A DNA stretch of 64,000 bases from Pseudomonas sp. ATCC 13867 (GCF_000349845.1 NC_020829.1:4595001-4659000); one strand, 5' to 3'. Positions 29,232 to 38,371 are shown, numbered from the stretch's first letter. Numbers and translations: made by a program. The notes: generated by a model not told the origin, from the sequence alone.

Positions 29232-29241
29232 AGAGTGTGAA

Positions 29242-29856
29242 ATGGTTGATTTTGTACTGAATGCACAAGAGCGTTCCGACCTGGGGAAAGGTGCGAGCCG
29301 CCGCCTGCGTCGTAACGAAGGCCTGATCCCGGCTGTGGTTTACGGTGGCGAGAAAGCCCCGCAATCCCTGACCCTGGAACTGCGCGAAGTGTCCAAGCTG
29401 CTGGAAAACGAGGCTGCCTTCAGCCACGTGATCACCCTGAACGTCGGTTCCGCCAAGGAAACCGTACTGATCAAGGCCCTGCAGCGTCACCCGTCCAAAG
29501 GCTTCGTCATGCACGCTGACTTCCAGCGCGTCGTTGCCGACCACAAGCTGACCGCTCACGTTCCGCTGCACTTCCTGAACGAAGCGACCGCTGTTGGCGT
29601 CAAGACCGGTGGCGGCGAGATCTCCCACGTGATCGCCGAAGTCGAAGTTTCCTGCCTGCCGAAAGACCTGCCGGAATTCATCGAAGTCGACCTGGCCAAG
29701 GTAGAACTGGGCCAGATCGTTCACCTGTCCGACCTGAAACTGCCGAAAGGCGTAGAGCTGGTGCAACTGGCCCACGGTAACGACCTGGCCGTCGCCAACA
29801 TCCACGCTTCCCGCGTAGTGAAAGAAGAAGGTGAAGGCGAAGCTGCTGCCGAGTAA
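29242..29856 (+). CDS. rplY: 50S ribosomal protein L25/Ctc
   Basis: 204-aa two-domain L25: the N-terminal 5S-rRNA-binding domain (about residues 1-95, with [22 protein letters not shown]) and a C-terminal TL5/CTC beta domain. GGAGAG precedes the ATG. It sits between prs and pth as in most gammaproteobacteria. Confidence 0.95.
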   Translation: MVDFVLNAQERSDLGKGASRRLRRNEGLIPAVVYGGEKAPQSLTLELREVSKLLENEAAFSHVITLNVGSAKETVLIKALQRHPSKGFVMHADFQRVVADHKLTAHVPLHFLNEATAVGVKTGGGEISHVIAEVEVSCLPKDLPEFIEVDLAKVELGQIVHLSDLKLPKGVELVQLAHGNDLAVANIHASRVVKEEGEGEAAAE

Positions 29857-29893
29857 TCGCGCGCACCATTGCCTTTAAGGAAGGGGCCCCGTC

Positions 29894-30478
29894 GTGACTG
29901 CCGTACAACTGATCGTTGGCCTGGGAAATCCAGGCCCGGAATACGACCAGACCCGGCATAACGCAGGGGCCCTTTTCGTTGAGCGACTGGCGGACGTGCA
30001 ACGCGCGAACCTGTCTCTCGACAAGAAGTACTTCGGCCTGGTCGGTAAATTCAGCCACAAGGGCCGCGACGTTCGTCTGCTCATCCCCACCACCTACATG
30101 AACCGCAGCGGCCAGGCCGTGGCGGCGCTCGCCGGATTCTTCCGCATTCCGGTCGAAGCCATCCTGGTGGCCCACGACGAACTCGACATGCCCCCCGGCG
30201 TCGCCAAGCTCAAGAAGGGCGGCGGACACGGCGGGCACAACGGACTGCGCGACATCATCGCCCAGCTCGGCAACCAGAACGGTTTCCATCGCCTGCGGCT
30301 TGGCATCGGCCATCCGGGGCACAGCAGCCTGGTCTCCGGCTTCGTCCTCGGCCGCGCCCCGCGCTCCGAGCAGGAACTGCTCGACACCAGCATCGACTCC
30401 GCCCTCGGCGTGCTGCCGGAAATGCTCGACGGGGACTGGACCCGCGCGATGCAGAAGCTGCACAGCCAGAAGGCCTGA
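29894..30478 (+). CDS. pth: Peptidyl-tRNA hydrolase
   Basis: 194-aa enzyme that cleaves peptidyl-tRNA to recycle t[21 protein letters not shown] (catalytic His included), PTTYMNRSG and [11 protein letters not shown] are the family signatures. The start is GTG at 29894, with AAGGAAGGGG upstream; the length matches other pseudomonads. Confidence 0.96.
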   Translation: MTAVQLIVGLGNPGPEYDQTRHNAGALFVERLADVQRANLSLDKKYFGLVGKFSHKGRDVRLLIPTTYMNRSGQAVAALAGFFRIPVEAILVAHDELDMPPGVAKLKKGGGHGGHNGLRDIIAQLGNQNGFHRLRLGIGHPGHSSLVSGFVLGRAPRSEQELLDTSIDSALGVLPEMLDGDWTRAMQKLHSQKA

Positions 30479-30517
30479 TCACACCTCTTTTCCGCCACCT
30501 GGCGCGAGGGACCTAGC

Positions 30518-31618
30518 ATGGGATTCAACTGCGGCATCGTCGGCCTGCCCAACGTCGGCAAGTCCACCCTGTTCAACGCCCTGACCAAATCCGGCATCGC
30601 GGCGGAAAACTTCCCCTTCTGCACCATCGAGCCGAACAGCGGCATCGTGCCGATGCCCGACGCCCGCCTCGATGCGCTGGCCGAGATCGTCAAGCCGGAG
30701 CGCGTGCTGCCGACCACGATGGAATTCGTCGATATCGCCGGCCTGGTAGCGGGCGCCTCCAAGGGTGAAGGCCTGGGCAACAAGTTCCTCGCCAACATCC
30801 GCGAAACCGACGCTATTGCCCACGTCGTGCGCTGCTTCGAAGACGAGAACGTCATCCACGTTTCCAACAGCGTCGACCCCAAGCGCGATATCGAGATCAT
30901 CGACCTCGAACTGATCTTCGCCGACCTCGACAGCTGCGAGAAGCAACTGCAGAAAGTCGCGCGCAACGCCAAAGGCGGCGACAAGGACGCTCTCGCACAG
31001 AAAACCCTGCTGGAAAAGCTCATCCCCCACTTCAGCGAAGGCAAGCCCGCCCGCTCGCTGATGAAGCACATGAGCGATGACGAGAAGCGCGCCGTGCGTG
31101 GCTTCCACCTGCTGACCAGCAAGCCGGTCATGTACATCGCCAACGTCGCCGAAGACGGCTTCGAAAACAACCCGCACCTGGACGTCGTGCGCGCCATCGC
31201 CGAAGAAGAAGGCGCCATGGTCGTACCGGTCTGCAACAAGATCGAAGCCGAGATCGCCGAACTGGACGACGGCGAAGAGAAGGACATGTTCCTCGAAGCC
31301 CTCGGCCTCGAAGAGCCCGGCCTGAACCGCGTGATTCGCGCCGGCTACGAACTGCTGCACCTGCAGACCTACTTCACCGCCGGGGTGAAGGAAGTCCGCG
31401 CCTGGACCGTCCGCGTCGGCGCCACCGCCCCGCAGGCCGCCGCCGTGATCCACACCGACTTCGAAAAAGGTTTCATCCGCGCTGAAGTCGTCGCCTACGA
31501 CGACTTCATCCAGTTCAAGGGCGAACAGGGCGCGAAAGAAGCCGGCAAATGGCGCCTGGAAGGCAAGGACTACATCGTCAAGGACGGTGACGTAATGCAC
31601 TTCCGCTTTAACGTCTAA
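30518..31618 (+). CDS. ychF: Redox-regulated GTPase/ATPase YchF
   Basis: 366-aa Obg-family P-loop protein that prefers ATP and binds ribosomes. The G1 motif [14 protein letters not shown], the G3 DIAGLV and a C-terminal TGS domain (about residues 280-365, ending [10 protein letters not shown]) are visible. It follows pth, the conserved gene order, and ends with a strong terminator. Confidence 0.96.
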   Translation: MGFNCGIVGLPNVGKSTLFNALTKSGIAAENFPFCTIEPNSGIVPMPDARLDALAEIVKPERVLPTTMEFVDIAGLVAGASKGEGLGNKFLANIRETDAIAHVVRCFEDENVIHVSNSVDPKRDIEIIDLELIFADLDSCEKQLQKVARNAKGGDKDALAQKTLLEKLIPHFSEGKPARSLMKHMSDDEKRAVRGFHLLTSKPVMYIANVAEDGFENNPHLDVVRAIAEEEGAMVVPVCNKIEAEIAELDDGEEKDMFLEALGLEEPGLNRVIRAGYELLHLQTYFTAGVKEVRAWTVRVGATAPQAAAVIHTDFEKGFIRAEVVAYDDFIQFKGEQGAKEAGKWRLEGKDYIVKDGDVMHFRFNV

Positions 31619-31637
31619 GCCCCCGCCAGACCCGACA

Positions 31638-31667
31638 AAGCCCCGGCCACTCGCCGGGGCTTTTTCT
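31638..31667 (+). terminator. Rho-independent terminator of ychF
   Basis: AAGCCCCGG and CCGGGGCTT pair around CCACTCG, followed by TTTTTCTT. Confidence 0.92.
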
Positions 31668-31756
31668 TATGGCCGCCCTGCCCCGCCGCTCATCGTGCAA
31701 ATCCCTTGCGACCGGCTAAACGATTGATAGATCAGAACAATATTCAAGAAAAGGGG

Positions 31757-31785
31757 TTGACACCCCCCTTCGATCTGCGGAAAAT
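31757..31785 (+). promoter_or_regulatory. Promoter of tRNA-Met
   Basis: TTGACA (31757-31762) with GAAAAT (31780-31785) after a 17-nt spacer, ending 11 nt before the tRNA. This is a near-consensus sigma-70 site. Confidence 0.7.
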
Positions 31786-31796
31786 GCGCGCCACTC

Positions 31797-31873
31797 GGCT
31801 ACATAGCTCAGTCGGTTAGAGCGCAGCATTCATAATGCTGATGTCCCAGGTTCAAGTCCCGGTGTAGCCACCA
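31797..31873 (+). tRNA. tRNA-Met (anticodon CAT), prophage attachment site
   Basis: 77-nt cloverleaf: acceptor GGCTACA with TGTAGCC, anticodon loop TTCATAA, T loop TTCAAGT, encoded ACCA. The acceptor begins with a paired G-C, so it is an elongator type. Its 3' half from 31828 is repeated perfectly at the far end of the prophage (45179), so integration leaves the gene intact. Confidence 0.97.
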
Positions 31874-31900
31874 TACAAAACAAAGGGTTAGCGAAAGCTA
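31828..31900 (+). repeat. attL: attL: 73-bp direct repeat at the tRNA-Met 3' end
   Basis: This stretch, from ATTCATAATG in the anticodon arm to GCGAAAGCTA beyond the tRNA, recurs base for base at 45179-45251. It contains the tRNA 3' half and the AAAGGGTTAGCGAAAGCTA hairpin arm after it. It marks the left boundary of the prophage. Confidence 0.93.
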
Positions 31901-31923
31901 GCCCTTTTTTGTTTTGGCCGGCA

Positions 31924-31951
31924 GACTACAAACCGACTACATCCTGTCTAC
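31924..31951. repeat. Arm-type direct repeats inside attL
   Basis: GACTAC (31924), GACTAC (31935) and GTCTAC (31946) recur every 11 nt, starting 24 nt after the att core. Helically phased repeats near a core are typical of integrase or excisionase arm sites. The same array appears outside attR at 45275. Confidence 0.55.
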
Positions 31952-32048
31952 GCGCCGCAAACAAACCCCATGAATGTCATTCCGCAGGGGGGTTCTCAGA
32001 GCGGTCGGCCGTGTCTCTTTCCTGCCTCCCCTGTTCCTCAATCCAGCC

Positions 32049-32444
32049 TCAAAGGTCACCCAATGGAATCTCACGGGATGGCTCGTTGGCTCGCTCCTTC
32101 ACACGCTGAACGAGAAAAGCATCGTCCTGGGCCTCGATCGTCGCGAGAACTACCAGCGGCTTGATGTCGTGCTCAATCTGTTCCCCGCTGGCAGCGTAGG
32201 CAGTTGCCAGGGCGTATTCACTTTGCAGGTTCATCCAGAACTGGGCGGACGTATCGAAGTAGCGTCCCAGGCGGATAGCCATGTCTGCCGTGATCCCGCG
32301 ACGCTCACGGACGATATCGTTGACGGTCGGTGCCGAGACATTGAGGGCACGAGCCAGCGCAGCCGGAGTGATGTCCAGCTCCTGCAGGAACTCTTCGCGC
32401 AGAATTTCCCCTGGATGGATGGGGCGCATACCGTTGGTTGTCAT
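32049..32444 (-). CDS. higA: Antitoxin HigA
   Basis: 131-aa HTH antitoxin. The N-terminus MRPIHPGEILREEFLQEL and the HTH around residues 28-50 (LARALNVSAPTVNDIVRERR) are classic HigA. It is the second gene of the higBA pair (toxin first) and is expected to bind the TTAACGTTAA operator at 32745 and to neutralise HigB. It lies between attL and the integrase, thus inside the prophage. PAO1 has higBA beside the equivalent tRNA (from memory). Confidence 0.93.
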   Translation of the reverse strand: MTTNGMRPIHPGEILREEFLQELDITPAALARALNVSAPTVNDIVRERRGITADMAIRLGRYFDTSAQFWMNLQSEYALATAYAASGEQIEHDIKPLVVLATIEAQDDAFLVQRVKERANEPSREIPLGDL

Positions 32445-32456
32445 GGTCCACCTCCC

Positions 32457-32735
32457 TCAGTGGTAATCCACTATCTCGACCTGCGTGGGGCCTGCATCCG
32501 TCCAGACGAAGCAGATGCGCCACTGGTCGTTGATCCTGATGCTGTGCTGGCCAGCTCGATTGCCCTGTAATGGCTCCAGGCGATTGCCCGGTGGAGAGCG
32601 CATGTCTCGAAGCTCAGTGGCAGCATGCAGCATCAGCAATTTGCGGGTTGCGACGTTGAGAATCGCACTCCACCGCTTGGAGGTTCCCGTCTCGAACAAC
32701 GAGCGGGTCTCTTCGCATCTAAAGCTCAGGATCAA
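32457..32735 (-). CDS. higB: Toxin HigB
   Basis: 92-aa RelE-superfamily ribosome-dependent mRNA endonuclease, the same length as P. aeruginosa HigB. GNRLEPLQGNRAGQHSIRIN and QWRICFVW are the characteristic core strands. It precedes higA by 12 nt. Transcription starts within or before the operator that overlaps the end of the integrase gene. Confidence 0.93.
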   Translation of the reverse strand: MILSFRCEETRSLFETGTSKRWSAILNVATRKLLMLHAATELRDMRSPPGNRLEPLQGNRAGQHSIRINDQWRICFVWTDAGPTQVEIVDYH

Positions 32736-32744
32736 TTTTAATCC

Positions 32745-32763
32745 TTAACGTTAAGCGTTAACG
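32745..32763 (-). promoter_or_regulatory. HigA operator, overlapping the 3' end of the integrase gene
   Basis: Two overlapping palindromes, TTAACGTTAA (32745-32754) and TTAAGCGTTAA (32751-32761), lie just upstream of higB. P. aeruginosa HigA is reported to bind TTAAC-GTTAA palindromes, so autoregulation is likely. The integrase stop codon (32751-32753) lies inside the operator. Confidence 0.75.
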
Positions 32764-33779
32764 TGATCTGAGGATACCAGAGGACGAGCCGGGGTCAACT
32801 GGTAGCCCGACTGAGTGAGCGGAGAAAAACGCATTGCGGACTCCAGGTGCTCTGGCGACAGGTGCGCATAGCGCATGGTCATTGTGATCGACGAGTGCCC
32901 CAGAATTCGCTGCAAAGTCAGTATGTCCCCTCCTCCCATCATGTAGTGACTGGCGAAGGTGTGACGGAGGATGTGGGTTAGCTGGCCCGGTGTTTGGAAT
33001 CCACAGCGCTCATAAGCACAGCGAAAGGCGGCCCTGCAGGACATAAACAGGCGGCCCGTTCCAGGCATACCCACCTTGAACATCAGTTGCTCCAGCTCTG
33101 CCGGGATCGGCACAGATCGGCTCTGACGGTTCTTGGTCCGGTGGTAGTGGACCTTTCCTCCATGCACTGCGCCACGGGCGATACTCTCGGCCTCATCCCA
33201 GCGAGCACCTGTAGCGAGGCACAGCAGTGCAACCGGGTAGGTGTGGTTGTTCGTGCTGGCCTTGCACTCCTCAAGCAACTGGGCGACCTGATCCAGGGTG
33301 AGGAAGGTCAGTTCGACCTGATCAGTCTTGATCTGCCGAACGTTGGCCAGTGGGTTCGCCTTGTGCCATGAGCCGAGGCGGATCAGCTCGGAGAAGATGG
33401 CCGACAGGTAACGCTGTTCGTGGTTGACCGTTTCCGGCTTCACTTCGGTCAGACGACGTTGCCGGTAGCGCGCCCACGCGAGCGAATCGAACTCGAAGGC
33501 CAGCGGATCTCCGAGGCGTTGGGCCAATGCTTCGCAACGAGCCAAGCGCTGCTTGCCGTCTTTCAGGGTGCAGCCGTGGAGGTCATACCAGACCTTTACC
33601 AGATCGGTGAGACGATCATCCAGCGGGCGGCCTGTCTCGCCTTTTACGGCAAAGAAATCCTGCTCGTAACGAATCGCGGCGGACTTGGTAGGAAATCCGT
33701 ACTTCCTGACTCGACGACCGGAGCGACCATTCTCGTAGAAGTCAGCCGTCCAGGTCTTTCCCTCTTTGCGCGCCGTCAT
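32751..33779 (-). CDS. int: Tyrosine-type phage integrase
   Basis: 342-aa site-specific recombinase. The catalytic residues are visible in order: Arg in GARWDEA, His-x-x-Arg in HILRHTFASH, His in LGHSSITMTMRYAHL and the Tyr within the same segment (RYAH). An N-terminal SAM-like core-binding domain covers about residues 50-150. It recombines the tRNA-Met 3' end. Its start overlaps the stop of the replication gene by 4 nt, so it is expressed at the end of the phage transcript, as in Pf4. Confidence 0.93.
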   Translation of the reverse strand: MTARKEGKTWTADFYENGRSGRRVRKYGFPTKSAAIRYEQDFFAVKGETGRPLDDRLTDLVKVWYDLHGCTLKDGKQRLARCEALAQRLGDPLAFEFDSLAWARYRQRRLTEVKPETVNHEQRYLSAIFSELIRLGSWHKANPLANVRQIKTDQVELTFLTLDQVAQLLEECKASTNNHTYPVALLCLATGARWDEAESIARGAVHGGKVHYHRTKNRQSRSVPIPAELEQLMFKVGMPGTGRLFMSCRAAFRCAYERCGFQTPGQLTHILRHTFASHYMMGGGDILTLQRILGHSSITMTMRYAHLSPEHLESAMRFSPLTQSGYQLTPARPLVSSDHVNA

Positions 33780-35068
33780 ATCGCGTAGCCCCGCCTGATG
33801 TAGCGATCATTGATCAATCCAATGACGTGCTTTTCGAGGTCGCGAGTGCTGTAGCCCTTGGCCGTATAGTGGTCTTCGATCACGTGCCAGAAGGGAAGCG
33901 TTCTCCCGACCTCAAGCGCTTTTTTTGGCGGGATGCGCTCCCGTGCGATCAGGCTGGCGAATTGGCCCAGGAACATTTCGCAGTTCTTGCCGGAGAAGCC
34001 CTGGGCGGTCTTGTAGTAGCGGCGGTACTCGGTGCGCTCGATGAGCGGGTCAGCCTCCACCTGCACTTTGGTATCGAGGCTGATCAGCGACCAGAAGGCG
34101 TCGAAGATCCCTTCCCGGGAAATCAGCTTGTAGTTGTCGCAGGCGTACTGCCAGAGGCCCTGAAGGTGCGGGCAAAGGCCCTCATAGGTGCGGCAGCCGA
34201 TCACCTCGCCAGAGGTCATCGTGGAGCCTTCGGAGAACTGCTGGACGATGGAGTGGTGGAAGCGGAACTCGATACGCCACACGGTTTCCAGTGGGTTGAA
34301 GGCGGGTTCGCCATCACCGAAGGGATCACCGTTGAGGGAGGCCCAGACGGATTCCCAATAGTCGAGTTTGTCGGTCGCTCTCGCCTGCAGCGTCTTGTTG
34401 TACAGGCACATCTGCAGGCCGTTGGCCGAGCCGAACATGAAGGTCTCACCACGCCCATACACCGAGGCGTTGCCGTCGAACTCGATGCGGTCGATACCGC
34501 TGATCTGGCGTACACGCCGGGACCGGCAGTGCATGCGATCCACGAAGTCTGCAGGCGGGGTCCAGCCCTGCACGTCGAGGGCGATATGGACGGCGCATTG
34601 GTTCACTTCACAGGCCGAGAGAACGCCAGCGGCCAGGTCATCGAGTACGCCCTGCAGGATCTTCGGATCGGCACCGTCCAGGGCGTGCGGGGAGACTTCG
34701 ATCTTGAGGTGCGGGCCGATGTTCTCCAGCTTCACGTTATGGTTCTTGATCAGCAGGATCAGACCCATGTCGGCGTTCTGCAGGCGGTACTGGTAGCCCG
34801 AATCCCGGCCAATACGGCCTTTGGCCCATTTGTAGCCGGCGAAGTTGACGATATCTTCGGGCTCATCGAACAGCGCCATCACTTCCGGGCGGATCATGCC
34901 GTTGTACAACTGCCGCACGGTATCGACGCCACAGCGCAGCAGGCGCACACCCGACAGGTCGACAAATCTGCCGTTGCTCGGGTCCATGAAAATCCGTCCT
35001 TCGGACGACTCATAAAAGTCCCCGTTCTCCTTGAGGATCAGGCGGAGGGGGTGAATCGGCTTTTTCAT
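33776..35068 (-). CDS. Phage replication initiation protein (gene II/X type)
   Basis: 430-aa protein corresponding to the Pf replication initiator (PA0727-like), which nicks phage double-stranded DNA to start rolling-circle synthesis. The family assignment rests on position, length and the N-terminal pattern; I can see HIALDVQG and several conserved Tyr (TEYRRYYKTAQG) but do not assign the catalytic residue. It follows zot after a 146-nt gap and overlaps int by 4 nt. Confidence 0.85.
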   Translation of the reverse strand: MKKPIHPLRLILKENGDFYESSEGRIFMDPSNGRFVDLSGVRLLRCGVDTVRQLYNGMIRPEVMALFDEPEDIVNFAGYKWAKGRIGRDSGYQYRLQNADMGLILLIKNHNVKLENIGPHLKIEVSPHALDGADPKILQGVLDDLAAGVLSACEVNQCAVHIALDVQGWTPPADFVDRMHCRSRRVRQISGIDRIEFDGNASVYGRGETFMFGSANGLQMCLYNKTLQARATDKLDYWESVWASLNGDPFGDGEPAFNPLETVWRIEFRFHHSIVQQFSEGSTMTSGEVIGCRTYEGLCPHLQGLWQYACDNYKLISREGIFDAFWSLISLDTKVQVEADPLIERTEYRRYYKTAQGFSGKNCEMFLGQFASLIARERIPPKKALEVGRTLPFWHVIEDHYTAKGYSTRDLEKHVIGLINDRYIRRGYAI

Positions 35069-35214
35069 GTTTATTACCCTTCAATGAGGTTTATTGAGGT
35101 GGGTGATCGCTAGTTATCCGACGTGTTACAGGGTCGTCGGCCGCGCCGCGCCGAGCGCCGTTTGCGGTTGGCCTCGTACCTCGGCTCAATCCGCAAAACG
35201 GCGCCGCCGCCGCG

Positions 35215-36429
35215 CTAGTTGCTGCGCCAGGGGCGCGCTGGGTACTCGCTGTCGGGGACGATGGTCAGTTGCGTCGCTGCGGGCTGCGCATCGGCCTGTA
35301 GTCGTTCGCTGGTGGGGGGTGGCAGCGGCGATGCGGCAACGGCTGATTGCTGCCCCGAGCGCGGATCGAGGCCGTTACGGTCGGGCAGCGTAGGATCGAA
35401 GTAGCCGTCCCTGGCGACGGTCAGGCAGAAGTCGAAGGCCGTCGCCACCTTGGTGCCCTGCTGCGTGTAGCACTGACAGGATTTACCGTCCTTCACGGTG
35501 TGTTGTGGTCGCCGGGCAACGAGGCGCGGGTCGCCGGTGGACAGGCAGTACAGCCGCGGGTGGGCAACGGGCTTGGTCAGTTCGTCGTACACCGGCGCCG
35601 AGGACGGCAAGTCCGGGACGCGAGGCTTGCGGCGTTCCAGGTACTGCGCGGGGGTGACAACCTTGGTCTCGCCATCGCCCGTGGGTTTGATCAGCGCGCC
35701 GACCGCCGAGGACACCTGATCGACCACGCCCTTGTCTGCGCCGTTCGGTGTCGTGGCGCCGGTCGCCGCGCTGGCCGGGGTGGCCGACTTGCTGCCTTCC
35801 GCGTAGCGCTCATAGGCGCGGTACACCATGAAGGCCGCGCCGATGATCACGGCCAGCGCCAGGATCATTTTCTTCGGCGGCTTGAAGGCGAAGTGGTGAT
35901 TGGCCTTGGTGCTGGTGTAAACGCCGAAGTACTTCTTATCGAGCTTGAGCGTGGTCTTGTCGGCGTCCTTGAAGCTGGTCTTCTTCTCCACCGCTTCGAT
36001 CACGGCTTCGGATTCGAAGCGCAGCAGTTGCTGACTCTTGAACACCCGCCAGTAGTGGATATGACCGTTGCACAGGCGGCGCAGATGCACGTCGATGTAG
36101 CGCGGGTCCTGGGTGACCAGATGCACTTCGTGGCCCTGATGGCGCATGATCTCGAAGCGGCTGATATGCTCCGGCGGTTTCTGCCGGGGGTCGCGGACGC
36201 CGAACCAGCCCTGGGCCTCATCCACGACGATGATCGCATCGGGTGGTAGTTCGTACCATTTGTACGGGTCGTCGAACCCGAACCACGCCGCCTGCAACTG
36301 GTCGGTCTTGAGGTCGGCCACGTTGTGGTAGTAGACGACCCGGCCTTCCCTGTGGGCCTTCTGATCGACTTCGCGGATGGTGTTGAGGGTCTTGCCGTGG
36401 CCGGGTTTGCCGGTGCGAATGTAGAGCAT
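35215..36429 (-). CDS. zot: Zot-like assembly ATPase (gpI)
   Basis: 404-aa inner-membrane ATPase that drives extrusion of filamentous virions. Walker A is GKPGHGKT (residues 7-14) and Walker B is IIVVDEAQGWF (near 66). One membrane segment (about 195-215, MILALAVIIGAAFMVYRAYE) separates the cytoplasmic domain from a Pro/Ala-rich periplasmic tail of about 190 residues. It lies 12 nt downstream of the gpVI-like gene. Confidence 0.92.
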   Translation of the reverse strand: MLYIRTGKPGHGKTLNTIREVDQKAHREGRVVYYHNVADLKTDQLQAAWFGFDDPYKWYELPPDAIIVVDEAQGWFGVRDPRQKPPEHISRFEIMRHQGHEVHLVTQDPRYIDVHLRRLCNGHIHYWRVFKSQQLLRFESEAVIEAVEKKTSFKDADKTTLKLDKKYFGVYTSTKANHHFAFKPPKKMILALAVIIGAAFMVYRAYERYAEGSKSATPASAATGATTPNGADKGVVDQVSSAVGALIKPTGDGETKVVTPAQYLERRKPRVPDLPSSAPVYDELTKPVAHPRLYCLSTGDPRLVARRPQHTVKDGKSCQCYTQQGTKVATAFDFCLTVARDGYFDPTLPDRNGLDPRSGQQSAVAASPLPPPTSERLQADAQPAATQLTIVPDSEYPARPWRSN

Positions 36430-36441
36430 GGCGCATCCCCC

Positions 36442-36771
36442 TTAGGCGTCGATGTAGTCGCGGCCCGGAGGATTCCAGACCCGCTTGCGTTGTCTGCCGG
36501 AGGCCTTATCCATGCCGGAGAGCACCATGCGGGTGACCACAGCGGCGAGGAACATGTTGATGCACACATCGAAGTTAGCGAGACCGAGTATCTGCTGAAT
36601 GGCAAGGCCCACGGAGCCCATCTTCGACTGGACGTAACTGCGCACCATATCCAGCAGCAGGTTGGAGCCGACATAAGTGACAAAGCCGACTCCGAGCGCT
36701 CGCAGAACCATCTTCACCAGCGGGCCGACGATCATGATCAGCAGCTGTACCAAGAACAGGAATTGCATCAT
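36442..36771 (-). CDS. DUF2523 minor coat protein (gpVI-like)
   Basis: 109-aa, strongly hydrophobic protein with about three membrane segments, as expected for the tip protein gpVI/DUF2523. Its start overlaps the coaA stop by 4 nt (36768-36771), and zot follows immediately. This is the standard position in Pf phages. Confidence 0.85.
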   Translation of the reverse strand: MMQFLFLVQLLIMIVGPLVKMVLRALGVGFVTYVGSNLLLDMVRSYVQSKMGSVGLAIQQILGLANFDVCINMFLAAVVTRMVLSGMDKASGRQRKRVWNPPGRDYIDA

Positions 36772-38228
36772 TCACCTCCAAAGGCGCGGCCCACGTAGAG
36801 CGCGCAGAAGACACTGGTGCCGATGAGGATCAGCACACCGAGATCGGACGCAGCGGCACACAACGGCTCATAGGTGAACGCGAAGGTCCGACCGCCGTTG
36901 GTTCGCAGAGAGAAGGTCTTGTTGGGCGGGCAACTGGCGGGCAGGAAGCGCGTGCCGCTGTTGAGGAAGGACGGGGCCTCGACTTCGAGGTCTTCGGCTA
37001 GCTGGAACTTGTCACCCTGGACGGCGGCCTCGATTTCGCCCTTGTGCTTCTCGAAGTCGCCTTGTTTCTCCACCTCGCAACGCAGCTTCTTCTGCTGCTG
37101 GACCATCGCGCAGTCGATGGCGTCGCCTGCGCACTGGAGCGGCGCGTCGCAGTCGTCGGTGCCGGAGGCTTTTCGCTCGGGCTCTTCCTCTTCTTCCTTG
37201 TCTTCCTCGCCGGGCTTGTCGCTGGCCTTGCAACCGGTGCCGGTACAGGTAGAGGACTCGCCGCCGGAGGTGCCATCGGCATTGGTCTTGCTGGTGCCGT
37301 TGGTGACGCTGGTGGTCGAGGAGCAGGCGTTGACGCCGCTGCAATTCGTCGTTGTGGTGGTGGTCGTCGTGCTGGTGGTGGAGGAACCGTCGCTGGCCGT
37401 CTGTTCGCTGACCTCGGTCTTGGTTTCGGTTTCCTTCTTGGACGGGCTGGGCTTGCCCTCTGTGCAGCCGAACTGACCGTTGACCTCGCCGCACTGCATG
37501 TTGCCCGGCTCCTTGAAGGCATCAGTGGCAAGGCAGCTGTAGTGGGTACGACCTTCGGCGTCAGTGACCTTGTTGGTGCACTCGTTGGACTTTTCGCGGG
37601 TGGGTAGCGTGGCGGGTGGAACGTTGGGCGTGGGGTCGGTATTCGGACACGCGACGCCGTTGCCCCTGTAGCGAAACACGCAGAAGCCGGAGTTCTGATC
37701 GTCACCTTCCATGAAGCGATAACAGCGGCTGGGGGCTTCGCCGGTCGAGGCATATTGGCAGGAGCCTTGGCAAAGACTTCCCGGCGGTTCGGTGCGGGTG
37801 TTCTGCAGAACAACGCCGCCTTCGCTCAGGGTGCCGATCTTGTGTTGATGCTCCACCATCTGGCCGATGGTGGGTTCGCACTTGTCCGGCTCGGGAGCTT
37901 TGCATTCGCCTGCGGTCGCGTCATACAGCTGGGGCGCGGTACAGCCGTTACCGTAGCGAACCAATTGTCCTGAATGATCAGCAGTCTTGCCGGTGGACTT
38001 GGTAAGGGTCTGGTAGTAGCAAGTACCCGAAGAGCCAGACACTGAAACCGACAGCATCGTATCTACGTACAAACTGTCGGAGCGGTTCCAGTAGTCCAGC
38101 ATCAGCTGACACGCCCCGGCGGGAGACGGGGACTTGGTGATGTTGTAGCCGTAGTACTGCCAGTAATAGTCCTCGGCCTGAGCGGTGCTCATCGTCAGTG
38201 CCAGCAGAAACAGGACCAGGGCACGCAT
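36768..38228 (-). CDS. coaA: Adsorption/attachment protein CoaA (gpIII-like)
   Basis: 486-aa virion tip protein for pilus or receptor binding. A signal peptide is visible (MRALVLFLLALTMSTAQA) and a C-terminal membrane anchor (about residues 460-480, DLGVLILIGTSVFCALYVG). The middle holds many Cys, a Ser/Thr-rich linker near residue 300 and an acidic stretch near 345 (EEDKEEEEEPE). The start at 38228 gives the signal peptide; the frame upstream lacks one. CoaA evolves fast, so receptor specificity cannot be predicted. Confidence 0.88.
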   Translation of the reverse strand: MRALVLFLLALTMSTAQAEDYYWQYYGYNITKSPSPAGACQLMLDYWNRSDSLYVDTMLSVSVSGSSGTCYYQTLTKSTGKTADHSGQLVRYGNGCTAPQLYDATAGECKAPEPDKCEPTIGQMVEHQHKIGTLSEGGVVLQNTRTEPPGSLCQGSCQYASTGEAPSRCYRFMEGDDQNSGFCVFRYRGNGVACPNTDPTPNVPPATLPTREKSNECTNKVTDAEGRTHYSCLATDAFKEPGNMQCGEVNGQFGCTEGKPSPSKKETETKTEVSEQTASDGSSTTSTTTTTTTTNCSGVNACSSTTSVTNGTSKTNADGTSGGESSTCTGTGCKASDKPGEEDKEEEEEPERKASGTDDCDAPLQCAGDAIDCAMVQQQKKLRCEVEKQGDFEKHKGEIEAAVQGDKFQLAEDLEVEAPSFLNSGTRFLPASCPPNKTFSLRTNGGRTFAFTYEPLCAAASDLGVLILIGTSVFCALYVGRAFGGE

Positions 38229-38230
38229 GC

Positions 38231-38302
38231 TCAGACCCGCCCGAAGAACACCACGGCGAATGCCAGGGTGGTGACGATGAGGACAAACCACTGCACGGAC
38301 AT
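38231..38302 (-). CDS. 23-aa hydrophobic phage peptide
   Basis: A small frame reading MSVQWFVLIVTTLAFAVVFF plus GRV, essentially one membrane segment. GGAG lies 8 nt upstream of the ATG and the stop is 2 nt before coaA, so it is well placed for expression. By size and position it could be a minor coat peptide of the gpVII/gpIX type. Confidence 0.65.
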   Translation of the reverse strand: MSVQWFVLIVTTLAFAVVFFGRV

Positions 38303-38319
38303 GGCGGGCTCTCCAGAAG

Positions 38320-38342
38320 AAGAACCCCGCCGGAGCGGGGTT
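38320..38342 (-). terminator. Terminator downstream of coaB
   Basis: AACCCCGC and GCGGGGTT pair around a 4-nt loop, followed on the minus strand by CTTCTTCTGG. Filamentous phages commonly place a partial terminator after the major coat gene so that it is made in excess. Confidence 0.7.
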
Positions 38343-38371
38343 CGGTGCTTCGGCTTTCAGGCCGGGTGGGG

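Noticed and set aside
29130..29241. A riboswitch or ribosomal-protein leader upstream of rplY
   Set aside because: Only a simple imperfect hairpin is visible, equally explained as the prs terminator; no known leader motif is recognisable.
36998..37813. Other frames within coaA on both strands
   Set aside because: Shadows of the Ser/Thr and Lys/Glu-rich linker of CoaA; no ribosome site and no continuity with neighbours.
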